Shown piece after piece: positions 34,096-45,510 of a stretch of DNA of 64,000 nt. This DNA comes from Phenylobacterium montanum (GTDB lineage Bacteria > Pseudomonadota > Alphaproteobacteria > Caulobacterales > Caulobacteraceae), in assembly GCF_018135625.1 (NCBI RefSeq), contig NZ_CP073078.1, positions 2,946,501-3,010,500 on the forward strand. The letters are read 5' to 3'. The notes beneath the pieces were generated by a model. The model was not told where the DNA came from. It saw only the letters and a program-made list of their open reading frames with translations, and did no database searches. The stretch's first letter is position 1. Every line of letters begins with the position of its first letter. A program made the translations under genes and the position numbers.

Positions 34096-34699
34096 TGGGG
34101 CCGGACCTGGCGCTGGAACTGGCCCTGGAGGGCCTGGTCTGCGGGATCGACGAGGCCGGCCGCGGCCCCTGGGCGGGACCGGTGAGCGCGGCGGCGGTGA
34201 TCTTCGATCCGGCACGGGTGCCCAAGGGTCTGAACGATTCCAAACTCTTGAGCGCCAAGGCGCGCGCGGCCCTGGCGATCGAGATCCGCGAAATGGCGAT
34301 CGCCTGGTGCGTCGGCCTGGCCAGCGTCGAGGAGATCTTCGCGCTCAACATCCTGCGCGCCACGGGCCTGGCCATGCGGCGGGCGATCGACGGCCTGACC
34401 CATGCGCCAGCCTACGCCCTGGTCGACGGCAACTACGCCTTCGAACTGCCGTGCGAGGTCCGCACGGTGGTCGGCGGCGATGGCCTCTCCTGTTCCATCG
34501 CCGCAGCTTCGATCCTGGCCAAGACCACGCGGGACGAGATCATGGTGGAGATGGACGGGCTCTATCCCGGCTACGGCTTTGCGGCGCACAAGGGCTATCA
34601 CGCCCCGGCGCATGTAGAAGCGCTCAAGCGGCTCGGCCCCTCGCCCATCCACCGCATGGGCTGGGCGCCGCTCCGGGCGCTGATGGCCGAGGCCGGCGG

Positions 34700-34703
<4 letters not shown>
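34095..34703 (+). CDS. rnhB: Ribonuclease HII
   Basis: A 202-residue RNase HII that removes ribonucleotides from DNA-RNA hybrids. The catalytic Asp-Glu is in [19 protein letters not shown], the third acidic residue in ALVDGNY and the fourth region in [17 protein letters not shown]. The C-terminal [18 protein letters not shown] block is typical. It lies between tag and clc, and rnhB just upstream of ccrM is the arrangement known from Caulobacter. Confidence 0.96.
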
Positions 34704-37649
<2,946 letters not shown>

Positions 37650-38066
37650 TCCGAAGGCCCTGCGCCAGGATCGGATGCGGCGGATCGCCGCGACCGCCTG
37701 AAGGCGGCTAAGCTGCGGCGGCCCGTCGCAGACCCGCGAATTCACCGGCTACCGTGCAACCGCCGCGCCCCGCGGGAGATTTTCCCGTTGATGACCAAGC
37801 CCCGCCCAAGTGCGGCGCCGGGGCCGGCGCGTGCGAAAACCATTGAATTCGCAGAACCGGAGCGCGGCGCCGATTGTCGCAATCGGATCGCATTAACCAT
37901 CCAAGCTTGCAATGCTGCGCCTTTGCTATTCCCGACCGCCCCATTTCCGCGCAAGGATAGGCGCGCTCCGGCGTTGGAGGCGAGGATGGGGCAAGGATCG
38001 GGTCGGGACGGTCCATCTGGTCGCGCAACAGTTGCGGGCCGGACGGCGAATCCGCACCAGGACGCC
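37650..38066. other. 417-base stretch without a supported gene
   Basis: Between ccrM and the YfiR-like gene. An open frame extends the YfiR gene upstream to 37788, but its composition is not protein-like (Arg/Pro-rich) and it bypasses the signal peptide, so I reject it. A lone TTAACC (37894-37899) is half a CtrA site. The region is likely the promoter and leader of the kinase operon. I see no RNA gene or terminator I can support. Confidence 0.5.
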
Positions 38067-38636
38067 ATGTCGCCGCTGACCCTGGCCCGGCGCGCGGTCG
38101 CGATCATCGCCACCGCCCTGGCGGCTGCGGTCGGTGGTTTGCCGGCCGCCGCCCAGGGCGACACGCTCGAATATGCGGTCAAGGCCGCCTACCTCTACAA
38201 ATTCACGCCTTTCGTCGACTGGCCGGCCGCCGCCTTCGCCGGGCCCTCCAGCCCATTCTATGTCTGCGTGCTGGGAGACGATCCCTTCGGCCCCACCCTG
38301 GATCAGGCCGTGGCGGGTCATCAGGTCGGCGATCATCCGGTGCGCGTCCGCCGCCTGCAGACGGCGCAGGACGTCACCGAGTGCCACATCCTCTATATCG
38401 GCCCGACCCGCGGCCAGGCGGGTGAAGCGGCCCTGAACCGGCTGCGCGGCGCGCCGGTGCTGACCGTGACCGAGGCCAGCAGCGGCCTCAGCGGCCAGAT
38501 CGTGCAGTTCGTGGTCCATGGCGGCCACGTGCGCTTCACCATCGATGCGGCGGCGGCGAGCGCGGCCCACGTGGCCATCAGCGCCAAGCTGCTCAGCCTG
38601 GCGGCGGCCACCTCCAGCGAGGGGGCGCGCCAATGA
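38067..38636 (+). CDS. YfiR family periplasmic protein
   Basis: A 189-residue protein with a signal peptide (AVAIIATALAAAVGGLPAAAQ). The YfiR (DUF4154) family blocks are YAVKAAYLYKFTPFVDWP directly after cleavage, FYVCVLGDDPFGPTLD, CHILYIGPTRGQ and the SGLSGQIVQFVVHGGHVRFT end. In Pseudomonas YfiR binds the periplasmic domain of the diguanylate cyclase YfiN and keeps it off. Here the next gene, overlapping by four bases (ATGA), is a histidine kinase with the same kind of periplasmic domain, so YfiR should control a kinase in this operon. A more upstream start (37788) is open but unlikely. Confidence 0.88.
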   Translation: MSPLTLARRAVAIIATALAAAVGGLPAAAQGDTLEYAVKAAYLYKFTPFVDWPAAAFAGPSSPFYVCVLGDDPFGPTLDQAVAGHQVGDHPVRVRRLQTAQDVTECHILYIGPTRGQAGEAALNRLRGAPVLTVTEASSGLSGQIVQFVVHGGHVRFTIDAAAASAAHVAISAKLLSLAAATSSEGARQ

Positions 38637-40288
38637 TCCTGCCCCCCGGCCTGCGCAGGGGCGGCCTGAGGCCGCTGGCGGCGATCGGCGCCGCGGCGGC
38701 GCTGGTGCTGATCGGCCTGGCCATGGCCGTCTATAACGAGAACCAGAGCCGGGCCCAGAAGCTGCGCGAGGCCGCGGTCCAGGCGCACATCCTGGCCGCC
38801 AGCGTCAGCGCGGCCCTGGCTTTCGACGACGCCCGGCTGGCGCAGGAATATGTCGACGCCCTGGCCGCCGACCGGGATATCCAGGCCGCCGGGGTCTATG
38901 GCCTGAACGGAAAGCTGGTGGCCGGCTACAGCCACGGGGCCAAGCCGCCGCCCGCCAACCAGCTCGGCGCGCCGGCCCTGGGCCCTGATCGCATCGTCGT
39001 CTCGGCTCCGGTGACTCAGGGGAGCGCCGCCCTCGGCTCGATCTGGCTGGAGACCGTGCAGGAGCCCCTCACCCGCCGCGCGGCGCGCTATGGCGGCATC
39101 GCCATGCTGGTGGTGATGGCCGCGCTCTTGGTGGCGGTGCTGGGCCGGGCCAACGCCAGGCTGATGCAGGCGCACAGCGAACTCGAGACCGAGATGGAGG
39201 AGCGGGCGCGCGCCGAAAATGCCCTGCGCCTGGCCCGCGAGCAGGAAGCGGCCGCCCAGCTGGAGCTGGCCGACCAGAGGAGCCGCGCGGCCCTGCGCCA
39301 GACGGAGCAGCAGCTGGAGTTCGCCCTGGACGCCGGCCGCATGGGCAGCTGGGCGATCGACCTGGAGACCGGCGCCCTGACCGCCTCCGAGTTCTTCCGC
39401 GCCAATTTCGGCCTGGGCCCCGGCGCGCCACTGGCGCGGGAGGAGGACCTGGACCGCTACATCCATCCTGACGACCGGGCCCAAAAGCTGCAGGCGCGGG
39501 ACAGGGCGGTACGCGACGGGAGCGACCTGGAGAGCGAATACCGCACCATCGCCCCCGACGGGGTCACGCGCTGGATCCTGGTGCGCGGTCAGGCCAGCTA
39601 TGACGAGCGCGGGACAGCCACGCGCCTGGCCGGGGTCTCGCTGGACATAACCCAGCGCAAGCAGGCCGAGGAGCGCCAGCGCCTGCTGGTCGACGAGTTG
39701 AACCACCGGGTGAAGAACACCCTGGCCACGGTGCAGTCGATCGCCGTGCAGACCCGCCGGGTCACCGCCACGGCCGAGACCTTCGAGGCGGCGTTCCTGT
39801 CGCGGCTGGGCGCCCTGGCGCGGGTGCACGACCTTCTGAGCCGGATATCCTGGGAGGGCGCCTCTCTGGCCGACGTGGTGCGCCAGACCCTGTCGCCCTA
39901 TGTCAGCGCCTCGGATCAGGCGCGGGTGCTGAACCTGGAGGGGCCGGACGTGCGGCTGGGGCCGAACGCGGCGGTGACGCTGGCCATGGCGTTCCACGAA
40001 CTGGCCACCAACGCCGCCAAGTACGGCGCCCTGTCGGCCGCCAAAGGGCGGGTGACGGTGCGCTGGAGCGCCGACGATCCGCGCCAGCCGTCCCTGATCG
40101 AGATCACCTGGCGCGAAGCTGGCGGCCCGCCGGTGGTCCGTCCGCAGCGGCGCGGGTTCGGCTCGCGCTTCATCGAACGAGGACTTGCGCGGGAATTCGA
40201 CGGGAAGGTCGATCTTGATTTCACACCGGAAGGAGTATGCTGCCGGATGAGAATGCCCTTGTCTCCCAAGCTGCGGATGGCGGCATGA
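38633..40288 (+). CDS. CHASE8-PAS-HWE sensor histidine kinase
   Basis: A 551-residue membrane kinase. A first transmembrane helix (residues about 15-36) precedes a periplasmic domain of about 110 residues with QAHILAASVSAALAFDDARL and AAGVYGLNGKLVAGY, which fits CHASE8, the sensor of YfiN. A second helix (GIAMLVVMAALLVAVLG) follows, then a coiled coil, a PAS domain (FALDAGRMGSWAIDLETG to GVSLDITQRK) and the HWE-type kinase core: the phosphoacceptor in LVDELNHRVKNTLATVQSIA and the N box HELATNAAKYGAL. HWE kinases usually work with stand-alone receivers; one follows, overlapping by four bases. Confidence 0.92.
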   Translation: MILPPGLRRGGLRPLAAIGAAAALVLIGLAMAVYNENQSRAQKLREAAVQAHILAASVSAALAFDDARLAQEYVDALAADRDIQAAGVYGLNGKLVAGYSHGAKPPPANQLGAPALGPDRIVVSAPVTQGSAALGSIWLETVQEPLTRRAARYGGIAMLVVMAALLVAVLGRANARLMQAHSELETEMEERARAENALRLAREQEAAAQLELADQRSRAALRQTEQQLEFALDAGRMGSWAIDLETGALTASEFFRANFGLGPGAPLAREEDLDRYIHPDDRAQKLQARDRAVRDGSDLESEYRTIAPDGVTRWILVRGQASYDERGTATRLAGVSLDITQRKQAEERQRLLVDELNHRVKNTLATVQSIAVQTRRVTATAETFEAAFLSRLGALARVHDLLSRISWEGASLADVVRQTLSPYVSASDQARVLNLEGPDVRLGPNAAVTLAMAFHELATNAAKYGALSAAKGRVTVRWSADDPRQPSLIEITWREAGGPPVVRPQRRGFGSRFIERGLAREFDGKVDLDFTPEGVCCRMRMPLSPKLRMAA

Positions 40289-40677
40289 CCGATCCGTCGC
40301 CAACCCTCTTCGGCCTGCGCCTCCTGGTGGTGGAGGACGAGGCCATGATAGCCCTGATGATCGAGGACATGCTGGACAGCTTCGGCTGCGTGGTGGTCGA
40401 CGTGGCCGGCACCCTGGCCAAGGGCCTGGCCCTGGCCGACAACGAGCGGCTGATGATCGACGGGGCGATCCTGGACATCAACCTGGGCGGCGAGCAGGTC
40501 TATCCGGTGGCCGAGCGGCTGAGGTTGCGGGGGGTGCCGTTCATCTTCTGCACCGGCTACGGCCGCGCCGGCCTTTCGCCGGACTTCGCCCAGGCCCCGA
40601 CCCTGGCCAAGCCCTACCAGCCGGAAGAACTGGAAGCGATGCTGGTCCGCGTGATGGGCGACGCCAAGCGCCACTGA
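40285..40677 (+). CDS. Stand-alone response regulator receiver protein
   Basis: A 130-residue CheY-like protein with no output domain. The acidic pocket is LLVVEDEAMIALMIEDML, the phosphoacceptor Asp is in GAILDINLGGEQ, and the conserved Thr and Lys are in FIFCTGYG and TLAKPYQPEEL. The ATG at 40285 overlaps the kinase stop (ATGA); an ATG at 40237 lies inside the kinase gene. It is the probable phosphotarget of the upstream HWE kinase, with an unknown downstream partner. Confidence 0.92.
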   Translation: MTDPSPTLFGLRLLVVEDEAMIALMIEDMLDSFGCVVVDVAGTLAKGLALADNERLMIDGAILDINLGGEQVYPVAERLRLRGVPFIFCTGYGRAGLSPDFAQAPTLAKPYQPEELEAMLVRVMGDAKRH

Positions 40678-40689
40678 GGCCGGCTAGGT

Positions 40690-41136
40690 TCAGGCCGCCG
40701 CTTGCGCCGCCTGGGCGTCCCGCCGGATGCGCTCGACCATCGAGAACAGGCCGTTCGACCGCTGCTGCGAGAGGGCGCCGGCCAGGCCCAGGCGCTGGAA
40801 GGCCGCCTTGGCGTCGAAGCCGAGGATCTCGGCCGGGGCGCGCCCTGAATAGAGCCGCAGCAGGATGGCGATCAGGCCGCTGACGATGTGGGCGTCGGAA
40901 TCGCCGCGGAACGACAGCCGCCCGTCCGGCTCGCGCGCCGTGACCAGCCAGACCTGGCTCGCGCAGCCGCGAACCTTGTTGGCGTCGGTGCGTTCCGCCT
41001 CGGCCAGGGGGTCCAGCGTGCGCCCGAGCTCGATCACATAGCGGTACCGCTCTTCCCAGTCCCGCGGGTCGTCGGCCGAGCCCAGCATGTCGAACTCGCC
41101 GGCCAGATCGTCGAGTTCCTGTGAAATGGTGTCCAT
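40690..41136 (-). CDS. sufE: SufE family sulfur acceptor protein
   Basis: A 148-residue protein. SufE takes persulfide sulfur from the cysteine desulfurase SufS for iron-sulfur cluster assembly. The active Cys is in NKVRGCASQVWLV, with the upstream DWEERYRYVIELGRTLDPL and the AHIVSGLIAILLRLYSG helix typical of the family. The ATG at 41136 (MDTISQELDDL) fits the family start; the frame is open to 41172. No suf genes are adjacent. It is divergent from the DivJ-like kinase and shares its 220-base upstream region. Confidence 0.9.
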   Translation of the reverse strand: MDTISQELDDLAGEFDMLGSADDPRDWEERYRYVIELGRTLDPLAEAERTDANKVRGCASQVWLVTAREPDGRLSFRGDSDAHIVSGLIAILLRLYSGRAPAEILGFDAKAAFQRLGLAGALSQQRSNGLFSMVERIRRDAQAAQAAA

Positions 41137-41216
41137 CGGCGCGGATTTAGGGGCCATTGCGGCCGGGAGCAATGCGCCTGCGGGCTTTTGGGGTGCGACA
41201 ACGGGGAGCCTTGGTA

Positions 41217-41231
41217 TTAATACACTGTTAA
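41217..41231 (+). promoter_or_regulatory. CtrA box between sufE and the DivJ-like kinase
   Basis: Perfect TTAA-N7-TTAA, 128-142 bases upstream of the kinase start and 81-95 bases upstream of the sufE start. It may control either gene; the cell-cycle kinase is the likelier target. Confidence 0.75.
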
Positions 41232-41358
41232 TTCACAAATTTCGGCCAATATCCCCATGCGGCGCCCGCCTGATCGTCGCTCGCGGCGCGAGCGGGCTCG
41301 CAAGACCGAAGGCCAGGGGCTACCTTGGCCATGAGGTGATCATGTCCAGGCCGCTGCC

Positions 41359-43113
41359 ATGACTGGCGAGACCATGACGGGCGAGACCAGGCCCCGAATC
41401 CCAGGACAGCTGGGCGCGGCGGAGCTGCGCGACATCCTGTGGTGGCACGCCGGCTGGACCGGCGCGGCCGCGGCGGAGTCGATCGTGCTGCTGGTCGCCG
41501 CGCGGGCGCCGGGGAACCTGGTCCTGGCCCTTGTCGCCGGCAGCCTGCCAGCCCTGGGCGCGCTGATGCTGATGCGCCTGACCGAGCGGCCGGCGCGCTT
41601 TCCCCTGCTGATCCTGTGGGCGATGGGAGCCTGTTCCGCCGCCGGCCTTTCGGGCGGCCTGACCGGGCCGCTGGGGGTCTGGGGCCTGATGCCCCTCGCC
41701 GCGGCCATCGCCCTCGGCGGCCCGCGCCGCGTCGCCCAGGGCGCAGCGCTCAGCGTCCTGACCCTGGCCTTGAACGCCCTGGTGCAGGTCATGGGCCTGG
41801 CCGCGCCGACGCCGCCCCTGTCGATCGGCTTCAGCCTGGGCCTGTTCGGCCTGGCCAGCGTACTGTTCGGCCTGGGCGGCGGCATCATGCTGGATCGGCG
41901 CCGCAGCGCCCGCGGCCTGGAGTCCGAGATCATCGGCCGCCACGCCCTGGAAGCGATCCTCTCCAGCCAGCCGCAGCTGGTGCTGTGGCTGAACACCGCC
42001 GGCAAGGTCAGCGCCGCCTATGGCGAGGCGCCCGCCGCCATCTCGCTCGGCCAGCTGCGCCGCGAGGGCCTGGCCTCCCTGGTCGATCCGGCCCATTGGC
42101 CGGACGTGCTGTTCGTGCTGTCCGAGGCCGCGGATCGCCGCGGCGGCGAGATCACCTTCCCGATGGCCGGCGCCGAGCGCGTGTGGCTGAGCCTGGAGGC
42201 GCGCGAGCTGGCCGGCTCGGGCGTTGTGGCGGTGCTGCGCGATGTCACCGCCCAGCGCGAGCACCTGGCCGGCCTGGAACGGGCCCGGCAGGACGCAGAG
42301 TCGCTGAACATCGGCAAATCGCGCTTCCTGGCCAATATGAGCCACGAACTGAGAACGCCGCTCAACGCGATCATGGGCTTTTCCGACATCATGCGCGCGC
42401 GCCTGTTCGGCGCCCTGCCCGGCAAGTACGTGGAATACGCCGATCTGATCCACGACGCCGGCTCGCACCTTTTGGACCTGATCAACGACGTCCTGGACAT
42501 GTCCAAGATCGAGGCCGCCCGCTACGAGCTGCACATCGAGCGGCTGGACGCGCGCGAGCCGGTGGCCGCGGCCCTGAGGCTGATGCGGGTGCAGGCCGAC
42601 GATGTCGGGGTCAAGCTGCGCGGCGTGCTGCCGTCCGACGCCATCGAGGTCGACGCCGACCGGCGGGCGATCAAGCAGATCGGCCTGAACCTGATCTCCA
42701 ACGCCCTGAAGTTCACCCCGCGCGGCGGCCTGGTCACCGTGACCCTGAGCCGGCTGGCGGGCGCCCTGGAGCTGACTGTGACCGACACCGGCGTCGGCAT
42801 CGCCCGCGCCGACCTGGAGCGGCTGGGCCGGCCCTTCGAGCAGGCGGGCGACGCCGGCCAGCAGGCCAAGGGCACGGGCCTGGGCCTATCGCTGGTGCGC
42901 GCCTTCGCCGAGCTGCACGGCGGCGAGATGTCGATCGAGAGCCAGCTGGGCGAAGGCACCGCGGTGACCGTGCGCATGCCGGTGCTGACCCGGGCTGGCG
43001 TGGATCCGGCGGCCGCCGCGGCGGAGCTGGCGGGCGCCGGGGCGCCGATCTTCGGGGCCGAGGACAGCGACCCGGGCGGCGCCCAGGTGATCCCCTTCAA
43101 GCCTCAGCGCTGA
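41359..43113 (+). CDS. divJ: DivJ-like membrane sensor histidine kinase
   Basis: A 584-residue kinase. Residues about 25-180 contain about six hydrophobic helices, followed by a PAS-like segment and a coiled linker (GLERARQDAESLNIGKSR). The HisKA block is ANMSHELRTPLNAIMGFSDI, then MRARLFG, LIHDAGSHLLDLINDVLDMS and KIEAARYELH; the ATP domain has NLISNALKFTPRGG, DTGVGIARADLERLG and GTGLGLSLVRAFAELHGGEM. Membrane topology, size and linker match Caulobacter DivJ, which phosphorylates DivK at the stalked pole. PleC- and PdhS-type kinases share the HisKA sequence, so the name is likely but not certain. A CtrA box lies upstream. Confidence 0.75.
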   Translation: MTGETMTGETRPRIPGQLGAAELRDILWWHAGWTGAAAAESIVLLVAARAPGNLVLALVAGSLPALGALMLMRLTERPARFPLLILWAMGACSAAGLSGGLTGPLGVWGLMPLAAAIALGGPRRVAQGAALSVLTLALNALVQVMGLAAPTPPLSIGFSLGLFGLASVLFGLGGGIMLDRRRSARGLESEIIGRHALEAILSSQPQLVLWLNTAGKVSAAYGEAPAAISLGQLRREGLASLVDPAHWPDVLFVLSEAADRRGGEITFPMAGAERVWLSLEARELAGSGVVAVLRDVTAQREHLAGLERARQDAESLNIGKSRFLANMSHELRTPLNAIMGFSDIMRARLFGALPGKYVEYADLIHDAGSHLLDLINDVLDMSKIEAARYELHIERLDAREPVAAALRLMRVQADDVGVKLRGVLPSDAIEVDADRRAIKQIGLNLISNALKFTPRGGLVTVTLSRLAGALELTVTDTGVGIARADLERLGRPFEQAGDAGQQAKGTGLGLSLVRAFAELHGGEMSIESQLGEGTAVTVRMPVLTRAGVDPAAAAAELAGAGAPIFGAEDSDPGGAQVIPFKPQR

Positions 43114-43979
43114 GCGGCGGCCAGGAAGGCGCGGCCGGCCGCGAAATCCCCGACCTCCACATAGGCGGTGCGCACCATATCGCCCACCCGGCCCTGGAAC
43201 ACGAACTCCACCGCCACCGCCTCGCGCGGGTCGAGCCCTGCCAGGGCGTCGGCCGCGGCGTGCGGGAAACGGAACACGAGGCCCGTGCGCGCGCCATACG
43301 GCAACAGGCTCGAAGGCGCCGCATCGCGCGCCTCGGCCAGATAGGCGGTGCGGGCGCCCGCAAGCGGCATGCGGGCGACAAGCCCCTGCCCCGCCTGGCC
43401 CAGGCACGGCTGGCTGGCGCGGGTCACGTCGCGCAGCACCAGGCGCGCGGCGTAGGGCTGGGCCCCGTCGGCGAAACTGACGGCGGCGACGAGGGCGCTG
43501 GCGCCCCCCTGCCCGGCCAGGCCAAAGCTCATCGAATCGGCGCCGAAGCGGCTGGTCTGGGCAAGGCGCCAGACCATGGTCCGCTGGGCCTGGCTGCGCT
43601 GGGCGGTCCAGTCCGACAGGTCGCCCGGAAAATTCATCTTCTGCAGATGGGCATAGCCGTCGAACGCGGCCCGCACCCGGGCGGCGGCGGCGTTCATGTC
43701 CTTGGAGCCACAGGCGACGCCGGCTGCGCGGGCGACAGCGCGCTGACGCAGGACGGCCAGGCTCTGTTCGCTGGCTCCGGCGCGCAGGGCCGCGCCCCGC
43801 GCCTGGGCCGCAGCCGAATCCAGGGCCGCCGCCAGCTCGGGCGAGAACAGGCCGCAGCGCTGGCCGGCGGCGCTCATCACATTGCGCTCGAAATAGAGGT
43901 CTGTGGGCGAGGCGCAGGCCGCGCCCGCGGCCATGACGGCGACGGCGGCCGCTGCAGCGGCGATCAGGCGGCGGCGCAT
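43104..43979 (-). CDS. Hypothetical exported protein
   Basis: A 291-residue protein with an Ala-rich signal peptide (LIAAAAAAVAVMAAGAACAS). The mature region has DLYFERNVMSAAGQRCGLF, an Ala-rich helical stretch with RTMVWRLAQTSRFGADSMSFG, and a C-terminal part with VAVEFVFQGRVGDMVRTAYV. I do not recognise the family. Four Cys residues could form disulfides. The ATG at 43979 starts the signal peptide; an ATG at 44015 would extend it. Its 3' end overlaps the end of the DivJ-like gene by 10 bases in the convergent direction. Confidence 0.7.
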   Translation of the reverse strand: MRRRLIAAAAAAVAVMAAGAACASPTDLYFERNVMSAAGQRCGLFSPELAAALDSAAAQARGAALRAGASEQSLAVLRQRAVARAAGVACGSKDMNAAAARVRAAFDGYAHLQKMNFPGDLSDWTAQRSQAQRTMVWRLAQTSRFGADSMSFGLAGQGGASALVAAVSFADGAQPYAARLVLRDVTRASQPCLGQAGQGLVARMPLAGARTAYLAEARDAAPSSLLPYGARTGLVFRFPHAAADALAGLDPREAVAVEFVFQGRVGDMVRTAYVEVGDFAAGRAFLAAAQR

Positions 43980-44099
43980 CGGCCGCCACGGCGCTGCGGC
44001 GCGGCGGCAAGACATGGCGAGGGCGATCTCTTCTAGACCTTCAGCGCAGCGAGACTAGGCTGTCGCCCCTTTCAACCCCGTTAGCGAGAGGCCGATTTC

Positions 44100-44426
44100 G
44101 TGCTGCTTTCGACCGACATCTGGGTCGGCGCCCTGATCCGCCGCGCCGAGCAGGGCGGCGCCTTCGCCGTGGTGGCGAAGAAGGGCGACAATCGCGCCGG
44201 CGCCGTGCTGGTCAAGGCCGTCAACCTGCGCGACGGCTCGGCCCGGCTCTATGCCGAGGCCACCCGCGGCGACGGCGAGCGGGTCTGGATGCAGCCGCTG
44301 CCCGAGCGCGAAGAGGACGAACTGGACGGCTACATCGAGCGCGCGCGCCGCATAGACCCCGACCTGTGGGTGGTCGAGATCGAGGACACCCTCGGGCGGC
44401 ACTTCCTGGTGGAGGCGGTCGAGTAG
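44100..44426 (+). CDS. DUF1491 family protein
   Basis: A 108-residue cytoplasmic protein of a small alphaproteobacterial family with unknown function. Family features are the DIWVGALIRRAEQGGAFAVV start, KKGDNRAGAVLVKAVNL and the IDPDLWVVEIEDTLGRHFL end. It starts at a GTG (44100). It is monocistronic between a divergent exported protein and a DnaJ-domain gene. Confidence 0.85.
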   Translation: MLLSTDIWVGALIRRAEQGGAFAVVAKKGDNRAGAVLVKAVNLRDGSARLYAEATRGDGERVWMQPLPEREEDELDGYIERARRIDPDLWVVEIEDTLGRHFLVEAVE

Positions 44427-44558
44427 AAAAGGCCGGGAGGCCCCGAAGACCTGCTTCGATCAGCACAGCGGCCAGTTGCAATCAGTTGCGCTTTTCGCCG
44501 ACCAGGACCAGATTGATTCTCCGCGGAAATCCGAATTAGGGTTGGATATTGTAAAGAA

Positions 44559-45107
44559 ATGGAAGATTCCGACTTTATTGACTATTATGAAATATTGGAG
44601 ATCAGCCCGAACGCGAATTCGGAAACTGTCGAGCGGATGTTCCGCTATCTGGCTCGCCGCTATCACCCCGACAACCAGGCCACCGCGGACCGCGACCGCT
44701 TCGACCTGATCCTGGAGGCGCACAAGACGCTCAGGGACCCGGAGCGCCGCGTCCAATACGATCTGGAATACAGGAACCACTCGAATTTTCGCTTCGAGCT
44801 CGCCGAAGAGGCCAGCAGCGGAGACGGCGTCGTCCGCGACATCGACATTCAGGCCCAGCTCTTGTCGCTGTTCTACGCCAAGCGCCGCAAGGACAGCAAA
44901 GATCCGGGCATGGGCGACGGCGAACTGGGCCAGATCCTGGGTTGCCCCATCGAGCATCTGGAGTTCAATCTCTGGTACATGAAGGAAAAGGGCTGGATCT
45001 CCAGGACCGAGAACGGCACCTTCGCCATCACCGCCGCCGGCGTCGACCGCGCCGCTAGCGAAAGCCAGACCAAGGCGGAGAAGAAGCTGCTGACGGACCA
45101 GAGCTGA
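44559..45107 (+). CDS. J-domain protein with C-terminal winged-helix-like region
   Basis: A 182-residue protein. The N-terminal 65 residues are a J domain: IDYYEILEISPNANSETVER, the HPD motif in RRYHPDNQ, and FDLILEAHKTLRDPERR. The C-terminal 100 residues (DIQAQLLSLFYAKRRKDSK, LGQILGCPIEHLEFNLWYM, KEKGWISRTENGTFAITAAG) look like a winged helix of the kind used in DNA or protein binding. It would recruit DnaK to a bound partner. The start and leader are much more A/T-rich than the surroundings, which may mark transfer. It overlaps the end of the next leftward gene by 53 bases. Confidence 0.82.
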   Translation: MEDSDFIDYYEILEISPNANSETVERMFRYLARRYHPDNQATADRDRFDLILEAHKTLRDPERRVQYDLEYRNHSNFRFELAEEASSGDGVVRDIDIQAQLLSLFYAKRRKDSKDPGMGDGELGQILGCPIEHLEFNLWYMKEKGWISRTENGTFAITAAGVDRAASESQTKAEKKLLTDQS

Positions 45108-45510
45108 AGGCGCGGCGCCCTCCACCGGACCTCAGCAACGGGAAAAAGCCGAACAGTATCTGGGCCGTCAGCCCCAAGGCCCCCGCCGGCGCCGCATAGG
45201 CGCTTAAGTGCTCGGCCGGCGAGCGGCCGAAGACAAGGACGGACAGGACCAGTTCGGCCGCCATCAGCAGGACGAAAGCAACCGCTCCCATGGCGAGGCC
45301 GGCCCGGCGACCCTCGACATCCCAGGCCCGCAGCGTCCAGCCGCACGCCCGCCAGGACAGTATCAGCATGATCGGCGCCTCGACGAGCACGGCGGCCAAT
45401 TCGCCGAAGACCGGCGCGACCAAGAGCGTGCGGATCGTTCCCAGCAGGAACCCGGCGGCGAACACCACTGCGAAATAGGCGCAGGCCCCGCCAAGGATGC
45501 GGCGGGTCAA
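45055..45510 (-). CDS. Small four-helix membrane protein
   Basis: About 151 residues with four hydrophobic helices (GGACAYFAVVFAAGFLLG, LAAVLVEAPIMLILSW, AGLAMGAVAFVLLMAAELVL, GALGLTAQILFGFFPLL). The frame starts at a TTG overlapping the stop of the upstream flavin-type gene (TTGA), which explains why no ATG start is found; a longer frame (to 46011) is only read-through in another frame of that gene. Function is unknown. The last 18 residues read over the end of the convergent J-domain gene. Confidence 0.7.
   Translation of the reverse strand: MTRRILGGACAYFAVVFAAGFLLGTIRTLLVAPVFGELAAVLVEAPIMLILSWRACGWTLRAWDVEGRRAGLAMGAVAFVLLMAAELVLSVLVFGRSPAEHLSAYAAPAGALGLTAQILFGFFPLLRSGGGRRAFSSGPSAASSPPWSGFR

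Noticed and set aside
37788-38066. N-terminal extension of the YfiR-like protein
   Set aside because: The extension is not protein-like and would bury the signal peptide.
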